Assembly (NCBI GenBank): GCA_027579435.1
Contig: JANBPK010000226.1
Coordinates: 1-13,893, forward strand
Direction of reading: 5' to 3'
Length of the DNA stretch: 13,893 bases
Source: Candolleomyces eurysporus
Taxonomy: Eukaryota; Basidiomycota; Agaricomycetes; Agaricales; Psathyrellaceae
Both the position numbers and the translations under genes were made by a program. Below are positions 1 through 10,136 of the stretch, one piece after another; the stretch's first letter is position 1; each line of letters starts with the position of its first letter. Under the pieces are notes generated by a model. That model saw only the letters and a list, made by a program, of their open reading frames with translations, had not been told where the DNA came from and made no database searches.

Positions 1-1102
1 GAGACTGCTTCAGCAACGTCAGAGAGGGCACTTGTGTGCTTAAAGCGATTGGCGAATGAGTGGCCAAGGTTTCTTAGCCTAACAGGGAGATCCGGGTGAC
101 CAGCTGGAGTGAGCTCGACTGCCCTTTGTGTTGCTGAAATCGATTCACTGATGTTGGATCGGTCACCTGTACGTTCAAAGCTACGTTCGAAACAGGCTTC
201 AAGGTAATTGAGCGACTTAAAGAGGTCTGCTCCCTCAGGTCGTACAGCTGCCTCCCAAAGAGCGGAGACGGAGATAGACGGCCCAAAGACCTGCCTACGC
301 CTGGCCTTAATGCTGCTCAGCAAGGTCAGGGCATCTGGATGGATCGCGTGAATAAAGTTCTTCCCTGTTTTATTTGGTATAATTACTCACCCTCCCCCCT
401 TGTCAAAGGCTCGAATGGTGTTTCGCATGTCTTCCACGATATTGTCAGGCATGTCTGCTCATCACATGTATTCATATCCCGGGTATGATCTGTAGTTCCA
501 CCAGATCAGTGCCAACGCCTTGGCCTTGAAATCATCAGCGTTCGTACCAGATTCTTCGCCATTCCCTCCATTTTGCATCTCAATGCAGTCCAAATGCGTG
601 AACGCCATGTTCCAGCCCTCGGACTTGGCAATGATTACAATTCCTTTCGTGCTTTTGGGGCTTGCAACTGCCATCAGCTCCTATTGTGTGTTTAAAATGA
701 ATCAACGACTACTCACAGCTCTATGGGACCCTCGACTTTCCATCGCCCCGGGGACACTGTAACAAGTGGAAAGTATTTTCCACCTGGCTCATCTGCGAGA
801 CCAAATATCACAAGTCCGGGTATTTTCAAAGAGCTATGATCACCATCGGTGACATCAGCTATGTGGAGAGAAACATCTAGAGGGGCCACAGAGATGAAAA
901 CGGTAACATAGAGTTACCAAAGGATCGTCCCTACCTGTCAAATAAAATTGACTTGAAGAGCAATGTTACGACATTGTCATTTCTTAAAGACGCAGCCCCT
1001 ACCTTTCGCCGCCTCGATCATCAAACAGAGAGCTAGGAATGGTATATTCAGTGTCGAGTATCTTTGGTAGACGGTGCAAACGTACCTATCTTCATCCATC
1101 AT
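1..1102 (-). pseudogene. TPR-type repeat protein gene, 5' part, apparently disrupted
   Basis: I recognise the part at 1-386. It reads as tetratricopeptide-like repeats of the kind common in fungal TPR/CHAT proteins, with motifs such as ISESISATQRAVELTP, GHPDLPVRLRNLG and FANRFKHT. The gene continues beyond the left edge, so its C-terminal part is not visible. The same frame continues upstream to about 680 but is interrupted by TGA at 387-389 and by two adjacent TGA codons at 459-464. A further open stretch at about 725-915 (around YFPLVTVSP, then WKVEGPIEL) ends at a good GTGAGT donor, but the only nearby acceptor gives a 36-nt intron that does not keep frame. The likely start is an ATG ATG at 1097-1102, followed by a GTACGT donor (intron 1033-1085) and a 30-nt exon (1003-1032). 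After the next intron (935-1002) the frame closes again. A decayed copy explains all this best. An unusually long intron (about 358-556) that skips the stops is the alternative. TPR identity is fairly sure; the exon model is not. Confidence 0.6.
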
Positions 1103-1179
1103 GGTTTAGCTTGCGGTCCTGAACCCAGGAAGAGTGGGATTTGGTTGATGAAAGGTGTGGATGACGAGTGAGCTGACAC

Positions 1180-1186
1180 TTTTATA
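1180..1186 (-). promoter_or_regulatory. TATA box of the TPR-type gene
   Basis: The minus strand reads TATAAAAG here, 78 nt upstream of the tandem ATG ATG at 1097-1102. Spacing and sequence fit a fungal TATA element, and it supports the choice of start even though the gene downstream looks broken. Confidence 0.5.
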
Positions 1187-2033
1187 CAGGGATACAGCAA
1201 GCAAGGCGCTCATGCGCTGCACACCATTTGCACAGGATTACTGCGAGGACGGTCACTGAACCTTCATATCGTACTAGAACATGCTCGTGCTATACATGAA
1301 TTACAGCATACATGTTTGTGTCATTTCCAATCTACAGCGATGAATGGGGAATGGTAGCTCGGAGACAACGGGAGACTGGTGAACTTCGTACGCACACACC
1401 ACACAAGGGCCAATATTGCTCACAAGTGAATGGAGCTGTTATCTCAGGCTCACGCATCGAAGCTAGGAGGAGCAGGAACTCCCGGTACAGCACCCACTGA
1501 ATCAAACCTGCACTTGGCTGGATTCTGTGACCTGCGTTAGAGTTCTTCCGCGGCACACGTAGTAATATTTTCAGCACCTAGGAAGCTGCGGCGATTTGCT
1601 GCACTGGTTGTATCACACCGACTTTAATTTCCGAGCTGGCGGGCTGTGCAAGTTTTCTCGCCGTCATCGTAGACCTCGCTTCCCGTTGCTGTAGAACGAA
1701 GATGAAGATTCATTCGACAGCACTTGGAATTAATGACTGGACTGCATAAAGCCCTTTTTACCCTATACATCCTTCCGGCATTCATTGAGCGAGAGGCAAC
1801 AGCAGGCGAACGGTGGGAATTTTGCAGGTCCTGTGGCTGTGATGCAGTCGGTCCGTGTCAGATAACCGCCGATACCCGTGGTGTACCAAACTGGTACCGC
1901 GGGTTGCGCTGAACAGGTGCAACAGGTTGCACTTTCCACGATTGCGAGGCACGTGAGGTCATTTCTGAATGCATGTGTATACTAGTGTTGGCCCATACCG
2001 CGAAGGACGGCGTCTAGGCCTTCGGGGTGTGGT
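1187..2033. other. Intergenic stretch without a recognisable gene
   Basis: Short open frames exist on both strands (for example 1312-1500 plus and 1332-1577 minus), but they overlap each other, show no recognisable motif and connect to no splice-consistent exons. The only structure I see is a perfect hyphenated palindrome at 1917-1932 (GTGCAAC, two-base gap, GTTGCAC), about 100 bp before the repeat array starts. Confidence 0.5.
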
Positions 2034-4459
2034 TGGAAGGTGATCCCACCTTCCTGTGCCTATATGTCTCCCAGCGGCAGTGATAACCGAAGTCAGTGGG
2101 ACCTTCCAGTCAGGTCACTGGTCAAGGTTCGAAGTTCATAATGCCTTCGAGAGAGGAGGGCAGAAGGGAATCTTACCTTCCAGGTCACCAGATAGTGGCG
2201 GCTGGAAGGGGGAAATATCTTCCTGTTGGGCTGTGAGTTGGGACTGGACGTCAACATGGCCTTCGACAGATGATCGGAAGGTGAAAATACATTTCGGTTG
2301 GTTGCTGGGTTCAGGATGGAAGTCAACGCGAGCTTCAAAATAGAAGAATGGAAGGTTATTGTACCTTCCAGCTGAACAGAGAGAGCTCAACGGAAGGAGC
2401 GGGTGCCTTCTAGTGCATTGAGGAGGTGAGGATGGAAGGTACCAATAACTTCCAGTCAGATCCTGAGTCAGATTTCGAAGTCAATGTTGCCTTTGACAGA
2501 GAGGGATAGAAGGTTGATGTGCCTTCCAAGTCAACAAAGAGATGGGAGCGGAAGGTATAAATGCCTTCCTGCCATCAAAGAAACAAGCGCAGAAGATGTA
2601 ATTACCTCCCAGATGCATCCTGAGTCTGGACTGGAAGTCAACTTCACCTTCTGGAGAGGAATACAGAAGTCAACATACCCTTCCAACTCAACAAGCAAAT
2701 GCCTTCCAGTCTTCAAAGATATGAGGGTGGAAGGTTTGAATATCTTCCAGGCAGGTCCTTCCAGACTGGAAGTCAATGTGAAATTCAGGAGAGAAGGATG
2801 GAAGGTCAATATACCCTCCAACTCAACAGAGAGATGTGAGTGGAAGGCTCAAATGGCTTCTAGTCCTTGAAGATGCAAGGGTGGAAGGTTCAAATATCCT
2901 CCAGGTGGGTCCTCAGTCTGGACTGGAAGTCAATGTGACATTCAAGAGAGGAGGATGGAAGGTTAATGTACCTTCCAACTCAACAGTGAGACAAGAGTGG
3001 AAGGTACAAATGCCTTCCAATTTGTTGAGGGCACAGGAATTGAAGGTATTTATACCTTCCAGGTTCCAGACTGAAAGTCAATGTGGCAATCAAGAGAGAA
3101 GGATGGAAGGTTGATGTGCCTTCCTGCTCAACAAAGAGATGGGAGTGGAAGGTGTAAATGCCTTCAGACCTCAAAGATGCAAGGGTAGAAGGTTCAAATC
3201 TCTTCCAGGTGGATCTTCAGTCCAGACTGGAAGTCAATGTGGCATTTGAGAGAGAAAGACAGAAGGTTGACATACCTTCCAACTCAACAAGAAAATGGGA
3301 GTGGAAGGTGTGAATACCTTCTATTTTTCAAAGGTGCAAGGGTGGAAGGCTCAAATATCTTCCAGGTGGGTCCTCACTCTGGACTGGAAGTCAATGTGGT
3401 CTTCAGGAGAGAACAACAGAAGGTCAATGTACCTTCCAACTCAACAGCTTCAAGATAGGAAAACGGAAGGTAATTGTACTTTCCAGCTGAATAGAGAGAG
3501 GTCAACAGAAGGGGCAAGGATGGAAGGTGCAGATACCTTCCAGTGAGGTTCTCAGGACTGGATGTCAGTGTGACCTTTGAGAGACCAAGACAGAAGGTCA
3601 ACATACCTTCCAGTTCAACATGGAGCAGTCAATGGAAGGGGCAAAGACCTTCCGGTCAGTTCCTGGCCTGTCGAGATTGGAAGACAATGTGAGCTTTGAG
3701 ACAGAAAGACGGAAGGCAACTGTACATTCCAACTGAAAAGACAGAGGTTGACGGAAGGGGTGAACGCCTTCCAGACCATTGAAGACACGGGATGGAAGGT
3801 ATGAATATTTTCCAGGTGGGTTGAGTTAGAACTGGAAGTCAGTGTGGTCTTCAAGAGAGAGGGACAGAAGGTCAATGTACCTTCCAACTCAATAGAGAGA
3901 TGAGAAAGGAAGGCGCAAATGCATTCAAGCCGTTGAAAGCATGGGGCGGAAGGTGCGACTACCTTCCAATTGCGACTTGACTGGACGAATTTTTGGACCT
4001 TTAGGCAGTCATGCAACTAAAGTCCAACATACTACACCTCCGCTTCGCAGACCAAGCCCTTTGGAGTAGGTCTCCATATCTTTCAACTCAATGGAGAGAG
4101 GTCAAAGGAAGGTGACAATGCCTTCCAGTCCATTGAAGAGGCCAAGATAGATGAGCAATAACTTCTAGTTGGGTTCTAAGTCAACACTCAAAGTCGAAGT
4201 CACCTTCAAGAGGAACACGGAAGGTCCTCCCACCTTCCAATCCAACGGAGAGAGGTTGATGGAAAGCTCAAATACCACAAGTCAGAACTGCAAGTCAAGA
4301 AGACCTTCGAGCAGGGTGAACGGAAGGTCAACTTGCCTTCCAACTCGTTGGAGAGATATGGGTGGACGGTCAAATCACCTTTGAACAAGGTCTTTAATTG
4401 CAGTTTGACATAAAACAGGTCATATTTGAGCCGTCGACGCAAGGTGCAAGTACCTTCCA
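2034..4459. repeat. Array of ~155-bp units built from TGGAAGGT/ACCTTCCA inverted repeats
   Basis: The conserved marker CTGGAAGTCA, or a one- to two-base variant, recurs near 2631, 2766, 2923, 3071, 3227, 3384, 3558, 3677 and 3832, so the unit is typically 148-157 bp. More diverged units fill 2034-2630 and 4085-4459, giving roughly 15 units. Each unit carries about three imperfect inverted repeats with 5-8 bp arms and 4-9 bp loops. Perfect examples are 2035-2054 (8-bp arms, 4-bp loop), 2349-2370 and 2956-2977 (TGGAAGGT, six bases, ACCTTCCA). Between the hairpins lie AACTCAACAGAGAGATG-like and TCAAAGATGCAAGGG-like spacers. About 3975-4085 is a weaker, interrupted section. Open frames occur on both strands, but unit length is not a multiple of three and the same peptide appears in different frames, so coding is unlikely. 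The array ends about 55 bp before the stop codon of the transposase gene. Function unknown. Confidence 0.85.
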
Positions 4460-4514
4460 TTCACATCTTGGGTGGAGCTTAGACGTTACTGCTACCTAAA
4501 TGGCGAAAGACGGA

Positions 4515-7500
4515 TTATTGTTCCATTTTCCGTAGACGAAGTCTATTCCATGCAGACAGAAATACTTTTGTATATACGATAGCTCGTTCCTGACCCATGT
4601 AACTAACCGACTTGCGAATCCTCTTCAGGCCGCTGTTCCCGCACTCTCCCGCACTCGAGTTTATGGAAACGAGTCGGGGATCAACGTTCGCATGCTCGGA
4701 AAGAAATGCTGCGGGGCTACACTTCGTGTGTCCAGCACTGTGAAAATGGTCGATAGCAAAGAAAGTATTCTGGAAGAAAGCTGGCTCCCGTAGCATACAG
4801 TACGGTCCCAACGCGCACGCGAAGTCGTAAATAACGCGCTTCGGGGCCACAGGCCAACGCGTTACCATGGCAGAAAATACGTCGTTACGCCCCTCGCTCT
4901 CGGGAATGCAGTGAAATCCATAGCAGACGGAGTGTGTACACCACGCTACCATGATTCCGCCTGTCAGCCTTCTTTCTCCATACTGTGTGTAGTACTTCCC
5001 GCATCTGTCTCCCCGAGGTTTTGAGACGTCTTTCTTATGGTCAGATCTCAGACGGGGGTAAATAGGGCGTTCTCGTATCTTCGGGAGACTGTAGAATGTC
5101 CCAGTCTAATTATTGAAGTAAGCCTCCATTGCAGCAAAGGAAAGCCTGTTGGACATACCACTTTCCAGTCGGAATCTGTATCAACTGCTCCCCCTCCATT
5201 TGACAATAAAACTTGCTCCACCGATAATTCCCGGAGCACAGTGGCAGCCCTCTTCGCAATCCAGTGCAGTAGAGGAATCAAGTTATCAATAGACGACCGC
5301 TCCTTCAGCATTTGGTAGAGACCGGGGATAGAAATTATCTTCGTGAGATTTTTGGGTAGTGGGGTGGCGAGAAAGCTGGACAGATCCGACAAGGCCGCGC
5401 CGTTGACCATTTGGAGGACGGACTCCTCTGCAGCAATCTACAGTGATAACGGTTAGACGACTCAACCTCTCTATTGAACAGTAATGACCCACTTGAAGAA
5501 AAAAACGTGTTGTTGAGGACGGTATCGANTTTTTTTTGCGAATATGCGACCGCCCCATACGAGTCCAGAAAAAGGGACGCGAGAGGTACACACTCTGTTT
5601 GAAGGAATTCGTAGACTGCATTGATCCGATTCAAGTGCTCGGCGATCTGACGAGACTGACGGTCGAGCTCCATCTGTGCAGCGTCGGAGGGTGTTCCCTC
5701 AACTGCGTCGTTCGCCAAAACAGCCTCGAGGTCGAGTTTCGGTGCATTCACAACCTGGCGAATGAGCTTGCGTAACGCTGGATCTAGAAGCAGCTGCTGC
5801 CTGGGGTGGTTCTTCACATTGAAACGCTGAATCGAAGTGGTCGAGGTCTGAGTNGGGGGGGGAAAGAGTCGAAGAGAGGTGTTTCCGTCCAAACGCCAGT
5901 GTGATCCCATCCCAGATAATCGTTTCCGGGTATGTTCCGCAGCGCGTGCAGCACATATCTTTGTCCATAGCTAGCCGAGTAGCATAGGCGAACCAAATCG
6001 AACGAAATAAATCATCGCCCATGAACTCCGTGCCGGAGACGGCGTAACGATGAGTGACTGTGGCGACAAATGCATTGAATGGTGTTTCCGATGTGACGAA
6101 GGCGAAAGTGTATTCATCGAGGAGTTCGTGACTAACGAGAACGGAGTTGTTGTAATTGAATAGACCCTGTTCGTGGAGATCTGGTCCGATGAAACGTCGT
6201 CGATTTTGAGGACAATTAGGACAGGCCTGGACCTGAATTGCTCCTTCATAGACGGTGAACAAAGTGAAGATGCGACAGCTCCTTTCCACAGTTGGTGAGT
6301 CTGGGTTGTAGAAGGTTCTTCCCCCAGGGCAAGGACAGGAACCTCCTCGCTCGAGCATCAGCGTGGAGACAGGTGGAGACCGAAAGGGCGGAGGGCGAGG
6401 GTATAGAACAGGGTCGTCTTTAAGACCAAACGAGATTGGCGGGAGTATGGGAGAATGAGAAATGGAGTCCAGTCGGGTGAGTGAAGCTGTTGTCATCATC
6501 AAAGAGATGTTATGGCAGCACAAACGAGAAGACTAACCGAGGGCCTGTGTATTGTCAAATATAGTGGGATCCAATTCTTGACCATCTTCCCCGATCATCG
6601 ATTGGAACAGCTCGAAGGCCTCTCTGACATGTATACATAAAAGGCCGCTTGAATGCTTCGAGCACTTCCATACTCCTCCGGATGGTTGGATGCCGGTGTG
6701 GGAGACAATGGCACGCCCCTTCAGCTCGGAGGTGGATACGCCCTTTACCGAGAACATAGTGAGGAAGTCCGGGGAATTCGGGAGTTGCTGACGGAAGTAG
6801 ATAGCAACATTTGTATCACCTTTGAAGAATCAGACAAACGACGTTCAAAATTAAACATTAACACATACCAGGCACTTCAACCAGGGCTGTCATCGACAAC
6901 AAAGACTCGACATCGTACATGTTGAAGAATTCTTGATGAATGCACGACGAATTTTGGGAGTGCTGGGGGCATGTGCAGGCGACGTGAACATCCTTTTCAA
7001 TCTCCAGATGTTGAAGGTGGTACCAATTGCTCTATATGTAATCAAATCAGCAAAATCTCCACAGTGCGAAAAGCGGCGTACCGTTGGTCTAGTTCGACGT
7101 GCATCCCAGCCTTGAACGACGAAAAGGGAATGGTTAATGCAGTACCAGCCAGCGCCAAAAGTTTCAACGGCCTCGATATAGTCGGCGAGGTCTGCCTCTG
7201 GATCCCGTTCCGCTGAGACGGGCGAACTGGGTTCGATGATTGCCGGACTTGAGATGGGGTCCATGGGTACCAAGTCCCAGGACCCGACGTCTACATCATT
7301 CGTCGCTAAGTCCTGGCTGCTTTGCCCTTCCAAGCTTGGCAAAACATCGGTCTTGGATCGAGGTCCCCGCTTTGACCCCTTTCTCCTCTTCAGGGGTCGA
7401 TGGTACTGTTTCACCGCTTTGGTGGGTGAAATCCAAGTGTCTCCGCTCGCGGCCTGCTCAAATAGAGCAACAGGATACTCGTGATTCGAGTCTAAATCAT

Positions 7501-7525
7501 CCCTCTCCAGTTGTCTGGGAGGCAT
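4515..7525 (-). CDS. KDZ-superfamily transposase with SWIM-like fingers and a CxC-type cysteine cluster
   Basis: Six exons: 7525-7082, 7031-6869, 6819-6538, 6486-5493, 5437-5159, 5105-4515. Introns are 49-55 nt with consistent phases. With the Ns at 5854 and 5529 ignored, the sum is 2751 nt, encoding 916 residues plus a stop. Residues 43-58 form a basic nuclear-localisation-like patch. A SWIM-type finger is at C167, C169, C178, H180. A second SWIM-like motif has C255, H258, C264, H266. A cysteine cluster (C347, C349, C367, C385, C388, C475, C476, C479, then WDG at 488-490) resembles the CxC5-like clusters associated with KDZ transposases. The C-terminus (about 765-910) contains GFHCIPE, SEGRND, YDFAC (D814), DHFH (D839), GHTKC and NSSAGE (E874), which I recognise as the conserved block of this family and take to be the RNase H-like core. 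The family is related to vertebrate HMGXB3, but I see no HMG box here. No stop interrupts the model, so the copy may be functional. The start at 7525 is the first ATG of the open exon; an upstream exon cannot be excluded. Confidence 0.82.
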
Positions 7526-7774
7526 TGGAGGCGAGAAGGAGGTGAGTTTACGACGATCGTGGTATCAGAAAGGAAGCACATGGTCATGATAAAATTGCCT
7601 ATAGGAATATCCCATGGGATTACCGACGGAGGTTGTGCCAACCGTACCCCAATTGGTCGTGAAACCATGCGTCGAGCCAGTTCCACTGGATGTTCTTTGA
7701 AATTGGACCTGCGCCGCCCAATATCTATATTTGATGCGATTGCTGGTGAGTGACCGACTGAGCATCCCGTTCCC
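7526..7774. promoter_or_regulatory. Divergent promoter shared by transposase and the plus-strand partner gene
   Basis: The two genes point away from each other with 249 bp between their proposed ATGs. Near the midpoint (7649-7656) is CCAATTGG, a palindrome that gives a CCAAT box on both strands. A TATA-like TATATTTG lies at 7726-7733, about 45 nt before the plus-strand ATG, with another CCAAT at 7718-7722. No clear TATA is seen for the minus-strand gene. The layout is read directly; the regulatory role is inferred. Confidence 0.4.
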
Positions 7775-9198
7775 ATGCGTACTTCCCCCCGAAAAAGAGC
7801 AGCTGCGTCCCGCAAGCAAGTAAGCGACCTCACCCCACCAAAGCGTCAAGCGCCTCGATGCCGCAAGTGTCCAGGCAAACCGCTACGGTCTGAGTGCGAC
7901 CATGGTCGCAAGAAAGCTGTATGTCTTTGTTCCTCAGCGTTTTCTCAAGTACTTATCCTACTATGAATTTGGTCTCGTTAGGGTCCTGGCCCACGTTCCA
8001 ACGACGCAGGATCCGGGCTTCAGGCTGGGATCCTAGGCCCCTTGATGCCTCCTGCAGTGAACTCAGCCCCGAACCCTCCTTCCCATGCATTCGCTACCAC
8101 AGCCGGCACTGTAGGTAGCGCTCCAGGCTCTCAGCTGGGTTCATACGTCACAGATGCTACTGCAGGAGCCTTCCAGGTTCCCGCGTTCCCGTTCAATCCC
8201 ATGCTTCATCCACCATTCACGCCCGGTGCCTTCCCTAATGCCAGTATGTCTCAGGAAGTGCCTCTCCACTCTGCACAAGGTCGTTAACTCTCCAGCCTTT
8301 CCCCTGCCGCCGTCTACGTTGCCCATCGACCCTTCTCTACTAGCGCAGTCTCATGGACAGTTGGCTCCAGTCGTCATACCTCCCCAGCTGGCGACCACGC
8401 CCCCTCTCGCTACCGATGAGGGCCTGAAGGACTCCAACGCTGCTCCAGACAGCTCGGAAGACTCTGACACTGCCGGAGAGAGTTCAGAGGACTCTGAAAA
8501 ATCCGAAGCCGAAGAGTTCAAGAAACCGTCACCTTCTACAAAGAAGAAGCGAGTCTATGCGTCTGACAAAAATCCTCACCATGGATACATTGAAGGTGTC
8601 GGTCGCGGCAACCGCCTGATCAGTAAGTTTTTGTTNCCCCTATTCGATGCCTTCATTGACGATTGATATGACCAGAAATGGCACGCCAACGTAAGCTCAA
8701 GACGGTCTACACTGAGCAGCACGCGTCGTCAGTGAACTGGAGGCGCCTTACCCGAGATCTCATGACTAGGGTTCGTCCTTTACGCTTGAGTCTCTTTTAT
8801 TAATTACTCACATCTTGCTCCAGGCAGAGGATGTTGCCAATCGAACCGCTTCATGGCTGTACATTGCCATACACAACCCTGCTGCCAGCCAGCCCTTCAC
8901 GCACTTTGCCTCTCGCCGGTTGCGTCTGGAGGCCCCGGAAGATCTCCAGAAGATTCACCAGCAAGTTTCCTCACTGATGACCGTCCTCAAGCGCGCAGAT
9001 AGGTCGCATAGCTTTCAGAGCGAGAAGGAGAAGGAACAAGTCCTTCAGAAGATGCAAGAGGCTACCGAGAAAGCTGAGAAAGCCATGGAACAGGTGGCAA
9101 AGGCCGAATCAGAGGCTCAGCGTCTCAGGGACGAGCTCGAGGCTCGCAACAAAGTTTTATCGGAGCTCTTCAAGTCGGCTCAAGCTGCTCAATCCTGA
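7775..9198 (+). CDS. Uncharacterised zinc-knuckle-like, coiled-coil protein (transposase neighbour)
   Basis: Five exons: 7775-7918, 7982-8243, 8296-8622, 8676-8770, 8824-9198. Introns are 63, 52, 53 and 53 nt with donors GTATGT, GTATGT, GTAAGT and GTTCGT. Phases agree and the total of 1203 nt encodes 400 residues plus a stop. The N at 8636 falls inside the third intron. The N-terminus is very basic and holds C29, C32, C41, H43 (CxxC-x8-CxH), a zinc-knuckle-like pattern. Residues about 50-175 are rich in proline, alanine and glycine. About 186-208 is an acidic serine-rich stretch, followed by a lysine cluster near 211-220. Residues 228-336 look folded (HHGYIEGVGRGNRLIK, then ASWLYIAIHNPA). About 341-393 is a heptad-like coiled coil rich in Glu, Lys and Ala. 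I do not recognise the family. Architecture suggests a nuclear, nucleic-acid-binding, self-associating protein. It is transcribed divergently from the transposase, which may mean both belong to one element. Confidence 0.72.
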
Positions 9199-9362
9199 CG
9201 CGGACCTAGTACCTAGTCTGAAGTAGCTGCTGTTTTGTTTTGGGAAATTAAACTACTCTTTTCTGCTTCGACTTTTGATTGGAGTTCCGCGCACGTTAAA
9301 CCCCCGAGAAGGTATACAAGAAGATGTAAAAGAAGTAAATTTACGAAGCTTGCTCGATGCTA

Positions 9363-10136
9363 TTAAACCTCAGATCCTGTCTGGAATTCGAGCTGTTTTG
9401 CGCGAAAACGGTTCACCAGATCAGCAGGATCGACCATTGCTGTACAGAGCACGCTATCGAGCCAGCGGACGACCTCGCGAACCCTGGCAACAGTCCCCTC
9501 AATTTCCTTCCACTCCTCGCTAAACCCAGCAATCTCTTCGACCATCCCCTGATACTTCTCAAGAGCACACCGAATCTTCCTGAACTCCACCTCTTTCTCC
9601 ATGATGAAATCCTTGGCCCTGGTCACGTACCCCTCCTCATAATGAATCTCGAAGCCGACGCAAACCAGGGAGAGATATCCGGCAGTGCTCCTCTCGGCCA
9701 GGGCTCTCTCAAACCTCTGAGATATTCTTTGAACCTGATCTTTGATGATATCGAGTTTAGATTTAGAACTAAATTCCAACATATAGTAAGACCTTGGTGC
9801 AGGTTGAAGAGAAGGGCATAAGAAACGTACCGTTCCAGGGGCACTACTTCCTCTTCACCCATAGACTGAGCAATCTTATCGTTTTTCCTATATATGAGGC
9901 ACGGTGGGTACAATCGCCTAGAATCTCTACTGATACTTACTCAGACTTCCTTTTCTGCCTGGCAATTCGTCGCCTCTGTCTGAGAATGATGTCTCGATTC
10001 CTGTTCAATATTACTAGATGATAAACGTATTTTTGAATGTAAATTGCACAACATACCTCTCATAGTGTTTCTTGCTCTTAAGTCGGTTGGCAGCCTTCTT
10101 TTCCTCGAGTGTGTGATGGATCTGCGGTCGACCCAT
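9363..10136 (-). CDS. Small protein with basic, bZIP-like N-terminus
   Basis: Four exons: 10136-10057, 10000-9941, 9887-9831, 9768-9363. The introns are 56, 53 and 62 nt. Phases agree and the sum of 603 nt encodes 200 residues plus a stop. The N-terminus begins MGRPQIHHTLEEKKAANR and continues as a dense run of Arg and Lys to about residue 47, reminiscent of the basic region of bZIP proteins. Similar GRPxxHHTxEEKKAANR starts are, from memory, common in small lineage-specific proteins of Agaricomycetes. The rest is mostly helical-looking, with charged heptad-like stretches around residues 70-90 and 125-185. For the third intron an alternative acceptor would give a 38-nt intron and eight more residues; I prefer 62 nt because it matches the other introns. 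The gene converges on the 7775-9198 gene with 164 bp between stop codons. A DNA-binding role is inferred only from the basic region. Confidence 0.65.

Noticed and set aside
1312..1577. Overlapping open frames on both strands left of the array
   Set aside because: Both are short, overlap almost fully and show no recognisable motif or consistent splicing.
1917..1932. Perfect palindrome as a transposon terminal repeat
   Set aside because: No matching copy or target-site duplication could be found by eye on the right side. A 7-bp arm can arise by chance.
2484..3458. Open frames within the hairpin array encoding a repeated LEVNV-type peptide
   Set aside because: The peptide recurs because the DNA repeats. 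It appears in different frames, is interrupted by stops, and the opposite strand is equally open, so a protein-coding role is unlikely.
2034..4459. CRISPR-like array
   Set aside because: The repeats are diverged, palindromes sit at several places per unit, spacers are themselves related, and the host is eukaryotic.
7565..7849. Minus-strand open frame upstream of the transposase as an extra 5' exon
   Set aside because: It would run through the start of the divergent plus-strand gene, and I found no convincing donor and acceptor linking it in frame to 7525. Not fully excluded.
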